Origin: an uncultured Oscillospiraceae bacterium
GTDB taxonomy: Bacteria > Bacillota > Clostridia > Oscillospirales > Oscillospiraceae
Assembly (NCBI GenBank): GCA_910588135.1
Contig: CAJUOT010000007.1
Location: 13,258-77,257 of the forward strand
Length of the DNA stretch: 64,000 nt
Reading direction: 5' to 3'
Of this stretch, positions 33,260 through 42,878 are shown in pieces (position 1 is the first letter of the stretch; each line of letters opens with the position of its first letter). Both the position numbers and the translations under genes were made by a program. The notes under the pieces were generated by a model that did not search any database, had not been told where the DNA came from, and saw only the letters and a program-made list of their open reading frames with translations.

Positions 33260-33316
33260 GCTGACACGCTCCTTACTATAAAAATGTTGAATCAAATCGG
33301 GAATTGGGAAAAAACG

Positions 33317-33345
33317 TTGCGCGGCGCGGAAAAACCCGGTATAAT
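33317..33345 (+). promoter_or_regulatory. Promoter of glpP
   Basis: TTGCGC (33317-33322), 17 bases, TATAAT (33340-33345). Upstream, TTGGGAAAAAA (33304-33314) recurs inverted before glpK at 36930-36940 and may be a shared regulator site. Confidence 0.65.
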
Positions 33346-33398
33346 GCTTTCAGACGCCATCCCCGGACGCCGCCGGGGACGGAAAGGGGGATTTGGCT

Positions 33399-33968
33399 GT
33401 GGATCAACGCTTCTATGACGCGGTGCTGGCCTCGCCGGTGATCGCGGCGGTGAAGGACCTGGAACAGCTGGAGGACTGCCTCGCCCTGGACAGCATCCAG
33501 GTGGTGTTCCTCCTGTTCGGGGACCTGTGCGCCATCCCGGACATCGTGGCCCGGGCCAAGGACGCGGGCAAGATCGTGCTGGTCCACGTGGACCTCATCG
33601 CCGGGCTGTCCTCCAGCCAGGAGATCGCCGTGGACTTCCTGCGCCAGAACACCAGGGTGGACGGCATCATCACCACCAAGCCCAACTTCATCAAGCGGGC
33701 CCGGGAGCTGAAGCTGTTCACCGTCATGCGGCTGTTCGTCATCGACTCCATGGCCCTGGCGGGCATCAGCAAGCTGGAGGGGGTCAAGCCCGACTTTATC
33801 GAGGTGCTCCCCGGCGTCATGCCCAAGACCATCCGGCGCATCGCCCAGACCACCCGCATCCCCCTGCTGGCGGGGGGGCTCATCAAAGACAAGGAGGACG
33901 TGGTGGCCGCGCTGTCCGCCGGGGCCATGGCGGTGTCCGCCACCAGCCGGGAGGTCTGGCGGATGTGA
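33399..33968 (+). CDS. glpP: Glycerol-3-phosphate responsive antiterminator
   Basis: 189 residues of the GlpP family. TIM-barrel-like pattern with VVFLLFGDLCAIPDIV, VLVHVDLIAGLSS, DGIITTKPNFIKRA, VKPDFIEVLPGVMP and LLAGGLIKDKEDV. In Bacillus it binds glycerol-3-phosphate and prevents termination in glpD and glpFK leaders. GTG at 33399 is chosen with GGAAAGGGGG 8 bases upstream. The glp genes 3-6 kb downstream have structured leaders that could be its targets. Confidence 0.9.
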   Translation: MDQRFYDAVLASPVIAAVKDLEQLEDCLALDSIQVVFLLFGDLCAIPDIVARAKDAGKIVLVHVDLIAGLSSSQEIAVDFLRQNTRVDGIITTKPNFIKRARELKLFTVMRLFVIDSMALAGISKLEGVKPDFIEVLPGVMPKTIRRIAQTTRIPLLAGGLIKDKEDVVAALSAGAMAVSATSREVWRM

Positions 33969-34006
33969 CCCGGCCCGGGGATGGAAAAGGCCGCATCGCG
34001 CTGTCA

Positions 34007-34043
34007 GGCCCCGCCGCTCAACACAGACCGGCGGGGCCTTTCC
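34007..34043 (+). terminator. Terminator after glpP
   Basis: GGCCCCGCCG (34007-34016) pairs with CGGCGGGGCC (34029-34038), then TTTCC. A smaller stem GCCG/CGGC with TTTTT follows near 34046-34060. Confidence 0.65.
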
Positions 34044-34089
34044 ATGCCGATACGGCTTTTTGCAAAGGCAGGTTTTCAGGCGCGGCCGC

Positions 34090-34302
34090 TCAGCCGCCCT
34101 GGCAGTTCATGTCGTCCAGGCTGCAGCTGGTGTCCTCGTCCTTGGTGACGGCGTTCATGTCGGTGAGAGAGAAGCCCTGCTCCTCCTGGCCCTCCAGGCA
34201 GTTCATATCGTTCAGCGCGCAGCTGCGGTCATCGTCGCTGGTGATGCCGTTCATGTTGGTGATGCCCAGGCTGCTCTTGATCTTATCCGGCTTTTTTTCC
34301 AT
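34090..34302 (-). CDS. Small protein of four 16-residue DMNC repeats
   Basis: 70 residues, acidic, no signal peptide. After an 10-residue Lys-rich head, four units of exactly 16 residues follow, with Met-Asn at positions 17, 33, 49 and 65. Units alternate: odd units read (L/F)x(I/L)T(N/D)MN(G/A)(I/V)T; even units read SC(A/S)L(N/D)DMNC, giving two Cys pairs (28/35 and 60/67). GGAGG precedes the ATG at 34302, and a consensus promoter is at 34433-34461. I do not recognise the family. A peptide-natural-product precursor, metal-binding or adaptor peptide is possible; no maturation enzyme is adjacent. Confidence 0.7.
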   Translation of the reverse strand: MEKKPDKIKSSLGITNMNGITSDDDRSCALNDMNCLEGQEEQGFSLTDMNAVTKDEDTSCSLDDMNCQGG

Positions 34303-34432
34303 GGTCCCGGTTCCTCCTTCACACGGTATTTTCGGTGTCGTTGACAAAACACGGCGGGGCCGCCGGGGACTGCGGATACTCCTCCCCGGCGCTCAAGCCT
34401 CAGCAATGCGAACGGATTGCTTTCTCATGAAA

Positions 34433-34461
34433 AGTATAGCCCACGGGCCCTGAAAATACAA
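34433..34461 (-). promoter_or_regulatory. Promoter of the DMNC-repeat gene
   Basis: On the minus strand TTGTAT (34461-34456), 17 bases, TATACT (34438-34433). It implies a leader of about 125 nt that contains a GCAAT/ATTGC stem near 34404-34421. Confidence 0.6.
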
Positions 34462-34487
34462 GGGCGGCGTCAGTTGTTTTTGACAAA

Positions 34488-34532
34488 CCCGCCAATTTGT
34501 TGAACCATCGAGCGGTATTGGCGGGATTTTTT
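34488..34532 (+). terminator. Terminator upstream of the peroxiredoxin gene
   Basis: CCCGCCAAT (34488-34496) pairs with ATTGGCGGG (34517-34525), then ATTTTTT. It insulates the peroxiredoxin promoter from upstream plus-strand transcription. Confidence 0.7.
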
Positions 34533-34543
34533 GTGAAAAATGC

Positions 34544-34572
34544 TTGCAAATTCAAGAAAAACCTGTTATCCT
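34544..34572 (+). promoter_or_regulatory. Promoter of the peroxiredoxin operon
   Basis: TTGCAA (34544-34549), 17 bases, TATCCT (34567-34572), about 75 bases before the ATG at 34648. Confidence 0.5.
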
Positions 34573-34647
34573 TATGATGACGCAGTATGGCAAGCCGCCG
34601 GGTGGCAGCCCGGCGCATTTTGGACGATCACAGAGGAGGACCGCAGC

Positions 34648-35214
34648 ATGGCGCATATGATCAACCAGGCTCTTGAGCCCTTTTCCGTCATGGGCTACCA
34701 CAGGGAGGAATTCCGCCCCTTTTCCACAACCGACCTGCTGGGGCACTGGTCGGTGCTGTTCTTCTACCCCGCCGACTTCACCTTCGTGTGCCCCACCGAA
34801 CTGAAGGACCTGACCGAGCAGTACCCCGGCTTCCAGGCGGAGGGGTGCGAAATCTACTCCGTCAGCGAGGACACCCACTTCGTCCACAAGGCCTGGGCGG
34901 ACGCCTCCGGCACCATCCGGGCCATCCCCTTCCCCATGCTGGCCGACCCGGCGGGGGTGCTGGCCCGCCAGTTCGGCGTGCTGGTGGAGGAGGAGGGGCA
35001 GGCCCTGCGGGGCACCTTCCTGCTCAACCCCGAGGGGAAGATCGCCCTGTACGAGATCCACGACATGGGCATCGGCCGCAGCGCCCAGGAGCTGCTGCGC
35101 AAGCTCCAGGCCGCCAAGTTCGTCCATGAGCACGGCGATCAGGTCTGCCCCGCCCACTGGCACCCCGGCGAGGACACCCTCACCCCCAGCCTGGATCTGG
35201 TGGGGCTGCTGTAA
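34648..35214 (+). CDS. ahpC: AhpC-type 2-Cys peroxiredoxin
   Basis: 188 residues. It reduces hydrogen peroxide and organic peroxides. Peroxidatic Cys in FFYPADFTFVCPTEL, conserved ADPAGVLARQFGV, and resolving Cys in DQVCPAHWHPGEDTL, as in typical AhpC. GAGGAGG lies 8 bases before the ATG. The next gene encodes a CxxC thioredoxin-fold protein that probably re-reduces it. Confidence 0.93.
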   Translation: MAHMINQALEPFSVMGYHREEFRPFSTTDLLGHWSVLFFYPADFTFVCPTELKDLTEQYPGFQAEGCEIYSVSEDTHFVHKAWADASGTIRAIPFPMLADPAGVLARQFGVLVEEEGQALRGTFLLNPEGKIALYEIHDMGIGRSAQELLRKLQAAKFVHEHGDQVCPAHWHPGEDTLTPSLDLVGLL

Positions 35215-35236
35215 GCCGCCGGAAGGAGGGAACGTG

Positions 35237-35902
35237 ATGCCGCTCCAACCTGAACGCTACCCCGCCAGAAGTCCCCTGATCTCCCCCGAGCTGGAGGGCC
35301 AGCTGGGCCAGCTTCTGGACAGGCTGGAATCCCCCGTCACCCTGGTGTGTATCGTGGGAGAGGACGAAAAGAGCGCCGAAATGGCGGCCTTTGTCAACCA
35401 CATCGCCGGCCTGAGCCCCAGGCTGTCCCGCAAATTCCTGGCGCCCGGGGAGGACCCCGCGGCGGACGGGGCGCTGGACGCCTCCCTGCTGCCCGCCACG
35501 GGAATTTATGCCGGGGAGGAGTTTGGCCGCATGGTGTTCCACGGCGTGCCGGGGGGCAAAGAGATCAACGGCTTCGCCGCCGCCCTGCTCAACGCCGGCG
35601 GGGCCGCCAAGCCGCTGGACAAGCCCACCCTGAAGGAGATCGCCAGGATCAAGAAGCCCGTGGACATCCGGGTGTGCGTGTCCCTGGGCTGCCACCACTG
35701 CGCCCAGCTGGTGTCCGCCGCCCAGCGGGTGGCCTGGGAGAACCCCCTGGCCACCGCCCACATGATCGACGCCAACCTGTACCCGGCGCTGGTGGAACAG
35801 TACCAGATTCAGCGGGTGCCGCTGACGGTGCTCAACGGGGAAAAGACAATCCCCGGCGGCAAGACCATGGCGGAGCTCACCACGCTGCTGGCCAGGCTCT
35901 GA
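35237..35902 (+). CDS. Tandem thioredoxin-fold reductase, AhpF N-domain like
   Basis: 221 residues. Two thioredoxin-like halves, as in the N-terminal domain of AhpF. The second half carries the active CxxC as SLGCHHCAQLV (about residues 150-160) and the cis-Pro segment QRVPLTVLNG. The FAD/NADPH part of AhpF is absent, so it needs a separate thioredoxin-reductase-type partner. It follows ahpC by 22 bases with GAAGGAGGG. Confidence 0.85.
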   Translation: MPLQPERYPARSPLISPELEGQLGQLLDRLESPVTLVCIVGEDEKSAEMAAFVNHIAGLSPRLSRKFLAPGEDPAADGALDASLLPATGIYAGEEFGRMVFHGVPGGKEINGFAAALLNAGGAAKPLDKPTLKEIARIKKPVDIRVCVSLGCHHCAQLVSAAQRVAWENPLATAHMIDANLYPALVEQYQIQRVPLTVLNGEKTIPGGKTMAELTTLLARL

Positions 35903-35917
35903 TCCCGTTTTTCCACG

Positions 35918-35947
35918 AAAAACCCTCCGGACGCCCGGAGGGTTTTT
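35918..35947 (+). terminator. Terminator of the ahpC operon
   Basis: AAAAACCCTCCGG (35918-35930) and CCGGAGGGTTTTT (35935-35947), loop ACGC. The rest of the gap to 36271 is AT-rich. It holds a possible promoter TTGCAT (36020-36025), 17 bases, TAAATT (36043-36048) for the TetR gene and no other gene. Confidence 0.85.
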
Positions 35948-36271
35948 GTATGTTTTTTCAAAACAGAGCGGTATAATTTGTGCGCATTGTCGAATTTTAC
36001 ATAACCAGGTCAAAAAAGATTGCATTTCTTTTATAGATATGCTAAATTGTATTCATCGTATCCTGGTATCACGGCAGTTCTTTTGCCGCGTCAAATTGAA
36101 CAGCAAACCTTATGAGATGAGGGCGCAGGGTCGAACAGTGGGAAACCGCTGGCGTATTCTCTGTGCTCTTTTTCGCGTTTCGGGGTTCTAAAGAGGGCCG
36201 GGTGCCGCATTCATTTGGTATCAAGGGAGACAGGCCGGCGCGGCCGCGCCTGCGGGGAGGGGTTTACCGCC

Positions 36272-36829
36272 ATGTGCCACAACACGAAGCTGAAAATCGC
36301 CAGGACCCTGCGGGAGCTGATGGGCCAGCGGCCCCTGAGCAAGATCACCGTGCAGGACCTGATGGAGAGCGCCCAGATGAAGCGCCAGAGCTTCTACTAC
36401 CACTTCCAGGACATCTACGACGTGCTGTCCTGGATCTGTGAGCGGCAGCTGGGCGACCCCCTCCGGGAGGACCCGGAGCTGGAATTCGAGGCGTGGTGTA
36501 TGCGCCTGGTCGGCCTGATGGAGGAGGACCGCGCCTTCTACCGCCGGGTGTTCCTGGCGGGCAACCCGGAGATTGTGCGCTCCTTCTGCGAGGGCCTGAC
36601 CCGGCCCCGGGTGGCCCGGCTGCTCTTCCAGGCGGACGACCCCCGGGCCCTGCCCCGGCAGGAGAGCTTTGTGGTGGATTTCTGCGCCGGCGCCCTCACC
36701 AGCTATTTCATCGAGCTCTGCGCCTCCCGCAAGCCGCTGGACCGGGCGGAGGTGCGGGGCTGCCTCCACAGCCTGCTGGGCGTGCTGCGTCCGGCGGAGG
36801 AGATCTCCCTTCAGACCCAGGCGGGGTGA
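36272..36829 (+). CDS. TetR-family regulator, DhaS-like
   Basis: 185 residues. N-terminal TetR HTH (LSKITVQDLMESAQMKRQSFYYHFQDIYDVLSWI) and a C-terminal domain with the SYFIELCASRK segment seen in the TetR_C_8 group that includes DhaS. GGGGAGGGG precedes the ATG at 36272. It sits 250 bases before glpK and 3 kb from dhaKLM, so it probably controls glycerol/dihydroxyacetone genes. That is inferred from position. Confidence 0.78.
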   Translation: MCHNTKLKIARTLRELMGQRPLSKITVQDLMESAQMKRQSFYYHFQDIYDVLSWICERQLGDPLREDPELEFEAWCMRLVGLMEEDRAFYRRVFLAGNPEIVRSFCEGLTRPRVARLLFQADDPRALPRQESFVVDFCAGALTSYFIELCASRKPLDRAEVRGCLHSLLGVLRPAEEISLQTQAG

Positions 36830-36929
36830 GCGCGTCGTCTGCCAAATTTTTGACGATTTGTACAAAAGGCGGCGGACGACCAAACAGAAATTAGAAAATT
36901 CATACAATCACCTCAGGTTGTCGAATGAT

Positions 36930-37040
36930 TTTTTTCCCAACGTTTGTTATAATCAACTCAGCATAAGCGCCCCCGGGACCGGGCACGGCTTCCCCCGGAC
37001 CGCCCGGAGCGGGGACAGAGCGGGAGCGAACGGCCTGCTT
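36930..37040 (+). promoter_or_regulatory. glpK control region with structured leader
   Basis: TATAAT at 36948-36953 has no good -35, so activation may be needed. TTTTTTCCCAA (36930-36940) just upstream is the inverted copy of a word between dhaK and glpP. The 110-base leader is rich in CCCGG/CCGGG inverted repeats and could be a GlpP antitermination target. Confidence 0.4.
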
Positions 37041-37081
37041 TCACTATGGGATCTCAATTTTTTATAAGGAGGAACACGTTT

Positions 37082-38578
<1,497 letters not shown>

Positions 38579-38625
38579 GTCCCGGTTTCACAGCCCGTCC
38601 GCCGGTTCCAAAACAAGTCTGTTTT

Positions 38626-38654
38626 CCCGGACGGGGGTTCCGCCCCCGTCCGGG
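38626..38654 (+). other. Intercistronic hairpin between glpK and glpF
   Basis: CCCGGACGGGGG (38626-38637) pairs with CCCCCGTCCGGG (38643-38654), loop TTCCG. There is no T-run, so it is more likely an mRNA stability element than a terminator. Confidence 0.55.
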
Positions 38655-38683
38655 CATAGAGAATTAAGAGGAGGTTCTTGTCC

Positions 38684-39403
38684 ATGTTATTGAAGTTCCT
38701 GGCCGAGTTTATCGGCACAATGATGCTCATCATCCTGGGCGACGGCGTGGTCGCCAACGTCACGCTGAACAAGTCCGGCATGAAGGGCGCCGGCTCCATC
38801 CAGATCACCCTGGCCTGGGGCCTTGCCGTCATGGTGCCCGCGTTCATCTTCGGCACCGCCTCCGGCGCCCACTTCAACCCCGCCCTGACCATCGCCCTGG
38901 CCATCGACGAGACCCTGCCCTGGGCTGAGGTTCCCATCTATATCATCGGCCAGTTCGCCGGCGCCATTGTGGGCGCGTGCATCGTCTACCTGATGTTCAA
39001 GGATCAGTTCGACGCCACCGACGACCCCGGCACCAAGCTGGGCGTGTTCTCCACCGGCCCGTCCATCCCCAACCTGCCCCGCAACATCTTCTGCGAGGCG
39101 GTGGCCACCTTCGTGCTGGTGTTCGCCATCAAGGGCATCGGCCAGGTGACCGGCATCGCCGGCGGCCTGAGCAACGTGTTCGTGTTCGGCATCATCGTGT
39201 CCATCGGTATGTCCCTGGGCGGCCTGACCGGCTATGCCCTGAACCCCGCCCGTGACATCGGCCCCCGTATCGCCCACCAGTTCCTGCCCATCAAGGGCAA
39301 GGGCGACTCCAACTGGGGTTACGCCATCGTCCCCATCCTTGGCCCCATCATCGGCGCCATCGTGGCCGTGCTGCTGTACCAGGTCATCCCCTGGACGGTG
39401 TAA
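38684..39403 (+). CDS. glpF: Glycerol uptake facilitator (aquaglyceroporin)
   Basis: 239 residues with six membrane helices and two half-helices. The NPA boxes are HFNPALTIAL and ALNPARDIGPRI; the Asp after the second box (NPARD) is typical of glycerol channels rather than water channels. AGGAGG lies 9 bases before the ATG at 38684. It admits glycerol for GlpK, encoded directly upstream. Confidence 0.93.
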   Translation: MLLKFLAEFIGTMMLIILGDGVVANVTLNKSGMKGAGSIQITLAWGLAVMVPAFIFGTASGAHFNPALTIALAIDETLPWAEVPIYIIGQFAGAIVGACIVYLMFKDQFDATDDPGTKLGVFSTGPSIPNLPRNIFCEAVATFVLVFAIKGIGQVTGIAGGLSNVFVFGIIVSIGMSLGGLTGYALNPARDIGPRIAHQFLPIKGKGDSNWGYAIVPILGPIIGAIVAVLLYQVIPWTV

Positions 39404-39519
39404 TCTGCGGCGGAACGCTTTTTCCGCCCCTCAGGCAATGAAATCATCATTTCTGTAAAAGGCCCTGCGCGGGCTGTATAATTCCCCTGGCCTCCAAGCA
39501 GAGTGATGAGAATGCTGCG

Positions 39520-39576
39520 AGCCGGGCAGCCCGGTCCCCTCCGGAGAGGGGGCCAGACCGGGCTGTCCGGCTTTCC
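39520..39576 (+). terminator. Large nested hairpin before the glpA-like gene
   Basis: An AGCCGG...CCGGTC arm (39520-39536) pairs with GACCGG...CCGGCT (39556-39572), enclosing a second stem CCCCTC/GAGGGG, then TTTCC. It ends glpF mRNA and may double as a regulated leader terminator for the downstream operon, since a TATAAT (39477-39482) precedes it. Confidence 0.6.
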
Positions 39577-39632
39577 TTGTGGGCGGCCAACGCCTCAAGC
39601 ATCCCAAAGAAGGTTAAAAAGGAGTGAACCGT

Positions 39633-41063
39633 ATGGTTGATATTGTCATCATCGGCGCGGGCGTGTCCGGCTGCGCCATCGCCCGGGAGGTGTCCCGGTA
39701 CAAGGCGGACGTGCTGGTGCTGGAGCGGGAGGAGGACGTGTGCTGCGGCACCTCCAAGGCCAACAGCGCCATCGTCCACGCCGGCTACGACGCCGCCCAC
39801 GGCTCCCTGATGGCCAAGCTGAACGTGGAGGGCAGCCGCATCATGCCCGGTCTGGCCAAGGAGCTGGACTTCGCCTATGAGCAGAACGGCTCCCTGGTGG
39901 TCATGATGAGCGAGGAGGACCGCCCCGCCCTGAACAAGCTGTATGAGAACGGCGTGGCCAACGGGGTGGAGGGCCTGCGCATCATTGAGCGGGACGAGCT
40001 GGCGGCTATGGAGCCCAACATCAGCGACGAAGCCGTGGCCGCCCTGTACGCCCCCACCGGCGGCATTGTGTGTCCCTTCGGGCTCACCTTCGCCCTGGCG
40101 GAGAACGCCGCCCACAACGGCGTCAGGTTCCAGTTCGACAGCGAGGTCACCGGCATCGAGAAGATGGACGGCGGCTGGAAGGTGTCCACCCCCAAGGGGG
40201 ACGTGGAGGCCAGGGTGGTGGTCAACGCCGCGGGCCTGTACTCCGACAAGCTGCACAACATGGTGGCGGACGACGAGATGACCATCATCCCCCGCCGGGG
40301 CGACTACTTCCTGCTGGACCACACCGCCCAGGGCCATGTCCACAACACCATCTTCCAGCTCCCCGGCAAGTACGGCAAGGGCGTGCTGGTGGCCCCCACC
40401 GTCCACGGCAACATCATCGTGGGCCCCACCGCCATCGACATCGACGACAAGGAGGGCACCGCCACCACCCAGGCCGGCCTGGACGACGTACGCGCCAAGT
40501 GCGGCATGGCGGTGAAGAACGTGCCCCTGCGCCAGACCATCACCAGCTTCGCCGGCCTGCGGGCCCATGAGGCCCGCCACGAATTCTTCATCGGCGAGAT
40601 CAAGCCCGGCTTTGTGGACTGCGCCGCCATCGAGTCCCCCGGCCTGTCCTCCGCCCCCGCCATCGGAAAGATGGTGTCCGGCATTGTGAAGGACATTCTG
40701 CACCTGGAGGAAGACCCCTCCTTCGACCCGAAGCGGAAGGGCATCCTGGACCCCAAGGCGCTGGACGACGAGGCCCACGCCGCCCTCATCAAGGAGAACC
40801 CCGCCTACGGCACCGTCATCTGCCGCTGCGAGACGGTCACCGAGGGCGAGATCATCGACGCCATCCGCCGCACCCCCGGCGCCCGCAGCGTGGACGGGGT
40901 GAAGCGCCGGGTCCGGGCCGGAATGGGCCGGTGCCAGGGCGGCTTCTGCTCGCCCCGCGTCATGGAGATCCTGGCCCGGGAGCTGGGCGTGGACCAGAGC
41001 GCCATCACCAAGTCCGGCGCCGGGTCCGAGCTGATCGTGGGCGTCAACAAGGACGCCATTTGA
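39633..41063 (+). CDS. glpA: Glycerol-3-phosphate dehydrogenase, GlpA-type with Fe-S domain
   Basis: 476 residues. N-terminal FAD site VIIGAGVSGCAIARE and DAO fold (1 to about 370), then a BFD-like [2Fe-2S] domain with four Cys (VICRCETVTEGEII and GMGRCQGGFCSP). This matches the GlpA/LhgO-like dehydrogenases that oxidise glycerol-3-phosphate to dihydroxyacetone phosphate in Clostridia. AAGGAG precedes the ATG at 39633. First of a three-gene set after glpKF. Confidence 0.85.
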   Translation: MVDIVIIGAGVSGCAIAREVSRYKADVLVLEREEDVCCGTSKANSAIVHAGYDAAHGSLMAKLNVEGSRIMPGLAKELDFAYEQNGSLVVMMSEEDRPALNKLYENGVANGVEGLRIIERDELAAMEPNISDEAVAALYAPTGGIVCPFGLTFALAENAAHNGVRFQFDSEVTGIEKMDGGWKVSTPKGDVEARVVVNAAGLYSDKLHNMVADDEMTIIPRRGDYFLLDHTAQGHVHNTIFQLPGKYGKGVLVAPTVHGNIIVGPTAIDIDDKEGTATTQAGLDDVRAKCGMAVKNVPLRQTITSFAGLRAHEARHEFFIGEIKPGFVDCAAIESPGLSSAPAIGKMVSGIVKDILHLEEDPSFDPKRKGILDPKALDDEAHAALIKENPAYGTVICRCETVTEGEIIDAIRRTPGARSVDGVKRRVRAGMGRCQGGFCSPRVMEILARELGVDQSAITKSGAGSELIVGVNKDAI

Positions 41064-41077
41064 GGGAGGGCTGAACC

Positions 41078-42343
41078 ATGAGAGAATACGAACTTGTCAT
41101 CATCGGCGGCGGCCCTGCGGGGCTGGCCGCGGCGGTGGCCGCCCACGAGGCGGGCCTGCGCGACATCCTCATCCTGGAGCGGGACAACGAGCTGGGCGGC
41201 ATCCTCAACCAGTGCATCCACAACGGCTTCGGCCTGCACACCTTCAAGGAGGAGCTCACCGGCCCCGAGTACGCCGGGCGGTTCATCGAGCAGGTCAAAA
41301 AGCTGGAGATTCCCTATAAGCTGAACACCATGGTGCTGGACCTGGCCGCCGACAAGACCGTCACCGCCATGAACCGGGAGGACGGGCTGTTTCAGCTCCA
41401 CCCCAAGGCGGTCATCCTGGCCATGGGCTGCCGGGAGCGGCCCCGGGGCGCGCTGAACATCCCCGGCTACCGCCCCGCCGGCATCTTTACCGCGGGCACC
41501 GCCCAGCGGCTGGTGAACATGGAGGGCTATCTGCCCGGACGGAAGGTGGTCATCCTGGGCTCCGGCGACATCGGCCTCATCATGGCCCGCCGCATGACCT
41601 TCGAGGGCGCCCAGGTCCAGGTGGTGGCCGAGCTGATGCCCTACTCCGGCGGGCTGAAGCGGAACATCGTCCAGTGCCTGGACGACTACGGCATCCCCCT
41701 GAAGCTGAGCCACACGGTGGTAGACATCGAGGGCAAGAAGCGGGTGGAGGCCATCACCATCGCTCAGGTGGATGAGCACAACCGCCCCATTCCCGGCACC
41801 GAGGAGCGCTATGAGTGCGACACCCTGCTGCTGTCCTGCGGCCTCATCCCGGAAAACGAGCTGAGCCGCTCCGCCGGGGTGGAGATCAACCCGGTCACCA
41901 ACGGCCCCACCGTCAACGAGAGCCTGGAGACCAGCATACCCGGCGTGTTCGCCGCGGGCAACGTGCTCCACGTCCACGACCTGGTGGACTACGTGTCCGA
42001 GGAGGCGGGGGCCGCCGGCCGCCACGCCGCCGCCTACATCGCCGCCGGCGGGAAGGAGGAGCAGCACAAGGCCCTGCCCGTCAAGGGGGAGAACGGCGTG
42101 CGCTACACCGTGCCCGTGGCCATCCGGCCCGACGCCGCCGGGGACGCCGTCACCCTGCGCTTCCGGGTGGGCAACGTGTACAAGAATAAAAAGGTGGCGG
42201 TGTACGCGGGGGACGCCTGCATCTTCAGCCGCAAGCGCCCGGTGCTGGCCCCCGGCGAGATGGAGACCGTGGTGCTCAAGACCGAGCTGCTGACCGCCCA
42301 CCCCGAGGCGGAAGGCATCACCGTGACCCTGGAGGAGGCGTGA
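41078..42343 (+). CDS. FAD/NAD(P) oxidoreductase partner of GlpA
   Basis: 421 residues. FAD-binding VIIGGGPAGLAAAVAAHEAG at the start, a CIHNGFG segment, and an NAD(P)-binding VVILGSGDIGLIMARR in the middle. It matches the pyridine-nucleotide-disulfide oxidoreductases found between a GlpA-like dehydrogenase and a DUF1667 protein in Firmicutes and Thermotogae. It probably passes electrons from GlpA to NAD(P). It starts 14 bases after glpA, with GGGAGGG. Confidence 0.82.
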   Translation: MREYELVIIGGGPAGLAAAVAAHEAGLRDILILERDNELGGILNQCIHNGFGLHTFKEELTGPEYAGRFIEQVKKLEIPYKLNTMVLDLAADKTVTAMNREDGLFQLHPKAVILAMGCRERPRGALNIPGYRPAGIFTAGTAQRLVNMEGYLPGRKVVILGSGDIGLIMARRMTFEGAQVQVVAELMPYSGGLKRNIVQCLDDYGIPLKLSHTVVDIEGKKRVEAITIAQVDEHNRPIPGTEERYECDTLLLSCGLIPENELSRSAGVEINPVTNGPTVNESLETSIPGVFAAGNVLHVHDLVDYVSEEAGAAGRHAAAYIAAGGKEEQHKALPVKGENGVRYTVPVAIRPDAAGDAVTLRFRVGNVYKNKKVAVYAGDACIFSRKRPVLAPGEMETVVLKTELLTAHPEAEGITVTLEEA

Positions 42344-42346
42344 GAG

Positions 42347-42715
42347 ATGGAAGAGAAAAACCTGATCTGTATCAACTGCCCGCTGGGCTGCCCGCTCACC
42401 GTCACCATGGAGGGCGGCGAAGTCAAGAAGGTGGAGGGCAACACCTGCCCCCGGGGCGAGGCCTACGCCAAGAAGGAGCTGACCAACCCCACCCGCATCG
42501 TCACCAGCACCGTGAAGGTGCGGGGCGGCGCGCTGGCCATGGCCTCGGTCAAGACCGCCAGCGACATCCCCAAGGGGAAGATTTTCGACTGCGTGAAGGC
42601 CCTCCAGGGCATTGAGCTGGACGCCCCGGTCACCATCGGCCAGGTGGTGGTGGCCGACGTGTGCGGCACCGGGGTGGACATCGTGGCCACCAAGAACGTG
42701 CCCGCCAAGGGCTGA
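42347..42715 (+). CDS. DUF1667 protein, third subunit of the G3P oxidoreductase
   Basis: 122 residues. Cys motif ICINCPLGCPLTV near the N-terminus plus CPRGE at about residue 35 suggests an Fe-S or zinc site, like the N-terminus of molybdopterin oxidoreductases. It is consistently found with the two preceding oxidoreductases. Separated from the upstream stop by 3 bases. The exact role is not established. Confidence 0.85.
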   Translation: MEEKNLICINCPLGCPLTVTMEGGEVKKVEGNTCPRGEAYAKKELTNPTRIVTSTVKVRGGALAMASVKTASDIPKGKIFDCVKALQGIELDAPVTIGQVVVADVCGTGVDIVATKNVPAKG

Positions 42716-42734
42716 GCGCCCACAAAGCATAACG

Positions 42735-42763
42735 AAAGCCCCCGCCTTGCGGCGGGGGCTTTT
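42735..42763 (+). terminator. Terminator of the glp oxidoreductase operon
   Basis: AAAGCCCCCGCC (42735-42746), loop TTGC, GGCGGGGGCTTT (42751-42762) then TC. Confidence 0.8.
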
Positions 42764-42770
42764 CGCGGTG

Positions 42771-42838
42771 TATCCACGCGCTGATTGGGCGCATGGCCGA
42801 GGCGTATTCACGCTCTGATTGGGTGCATGGCCGGGCCG
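42771..42838 (+). repeat. Two-copy 34-bp tandem repeat
   Basis: 42771-42804 and 42805-42838 are adjacent imperfect copies (core CTGATTGGG(C/T)GCATGGCCG), differing at a few bases. They lie 25 bases before parS-like site 2. Confidence 0.65.
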
Positions 42839-42862
42839 CCGGCGCGCCCAATCTAAAACATA

Positions 42863-42878
42863 CGTTTCACGTGAAACG
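42863..42878. promoter_or_regulatory. parS: parS-like site 2
   Basis: CGTTTCACGTGAAACG, identical to the site at 28919-28934. It lies in the gap between the glp operon and the stop codon of the oligoendopeptidase gene. Expected ParB/Spo0J binding site. Confidence 0.85.
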
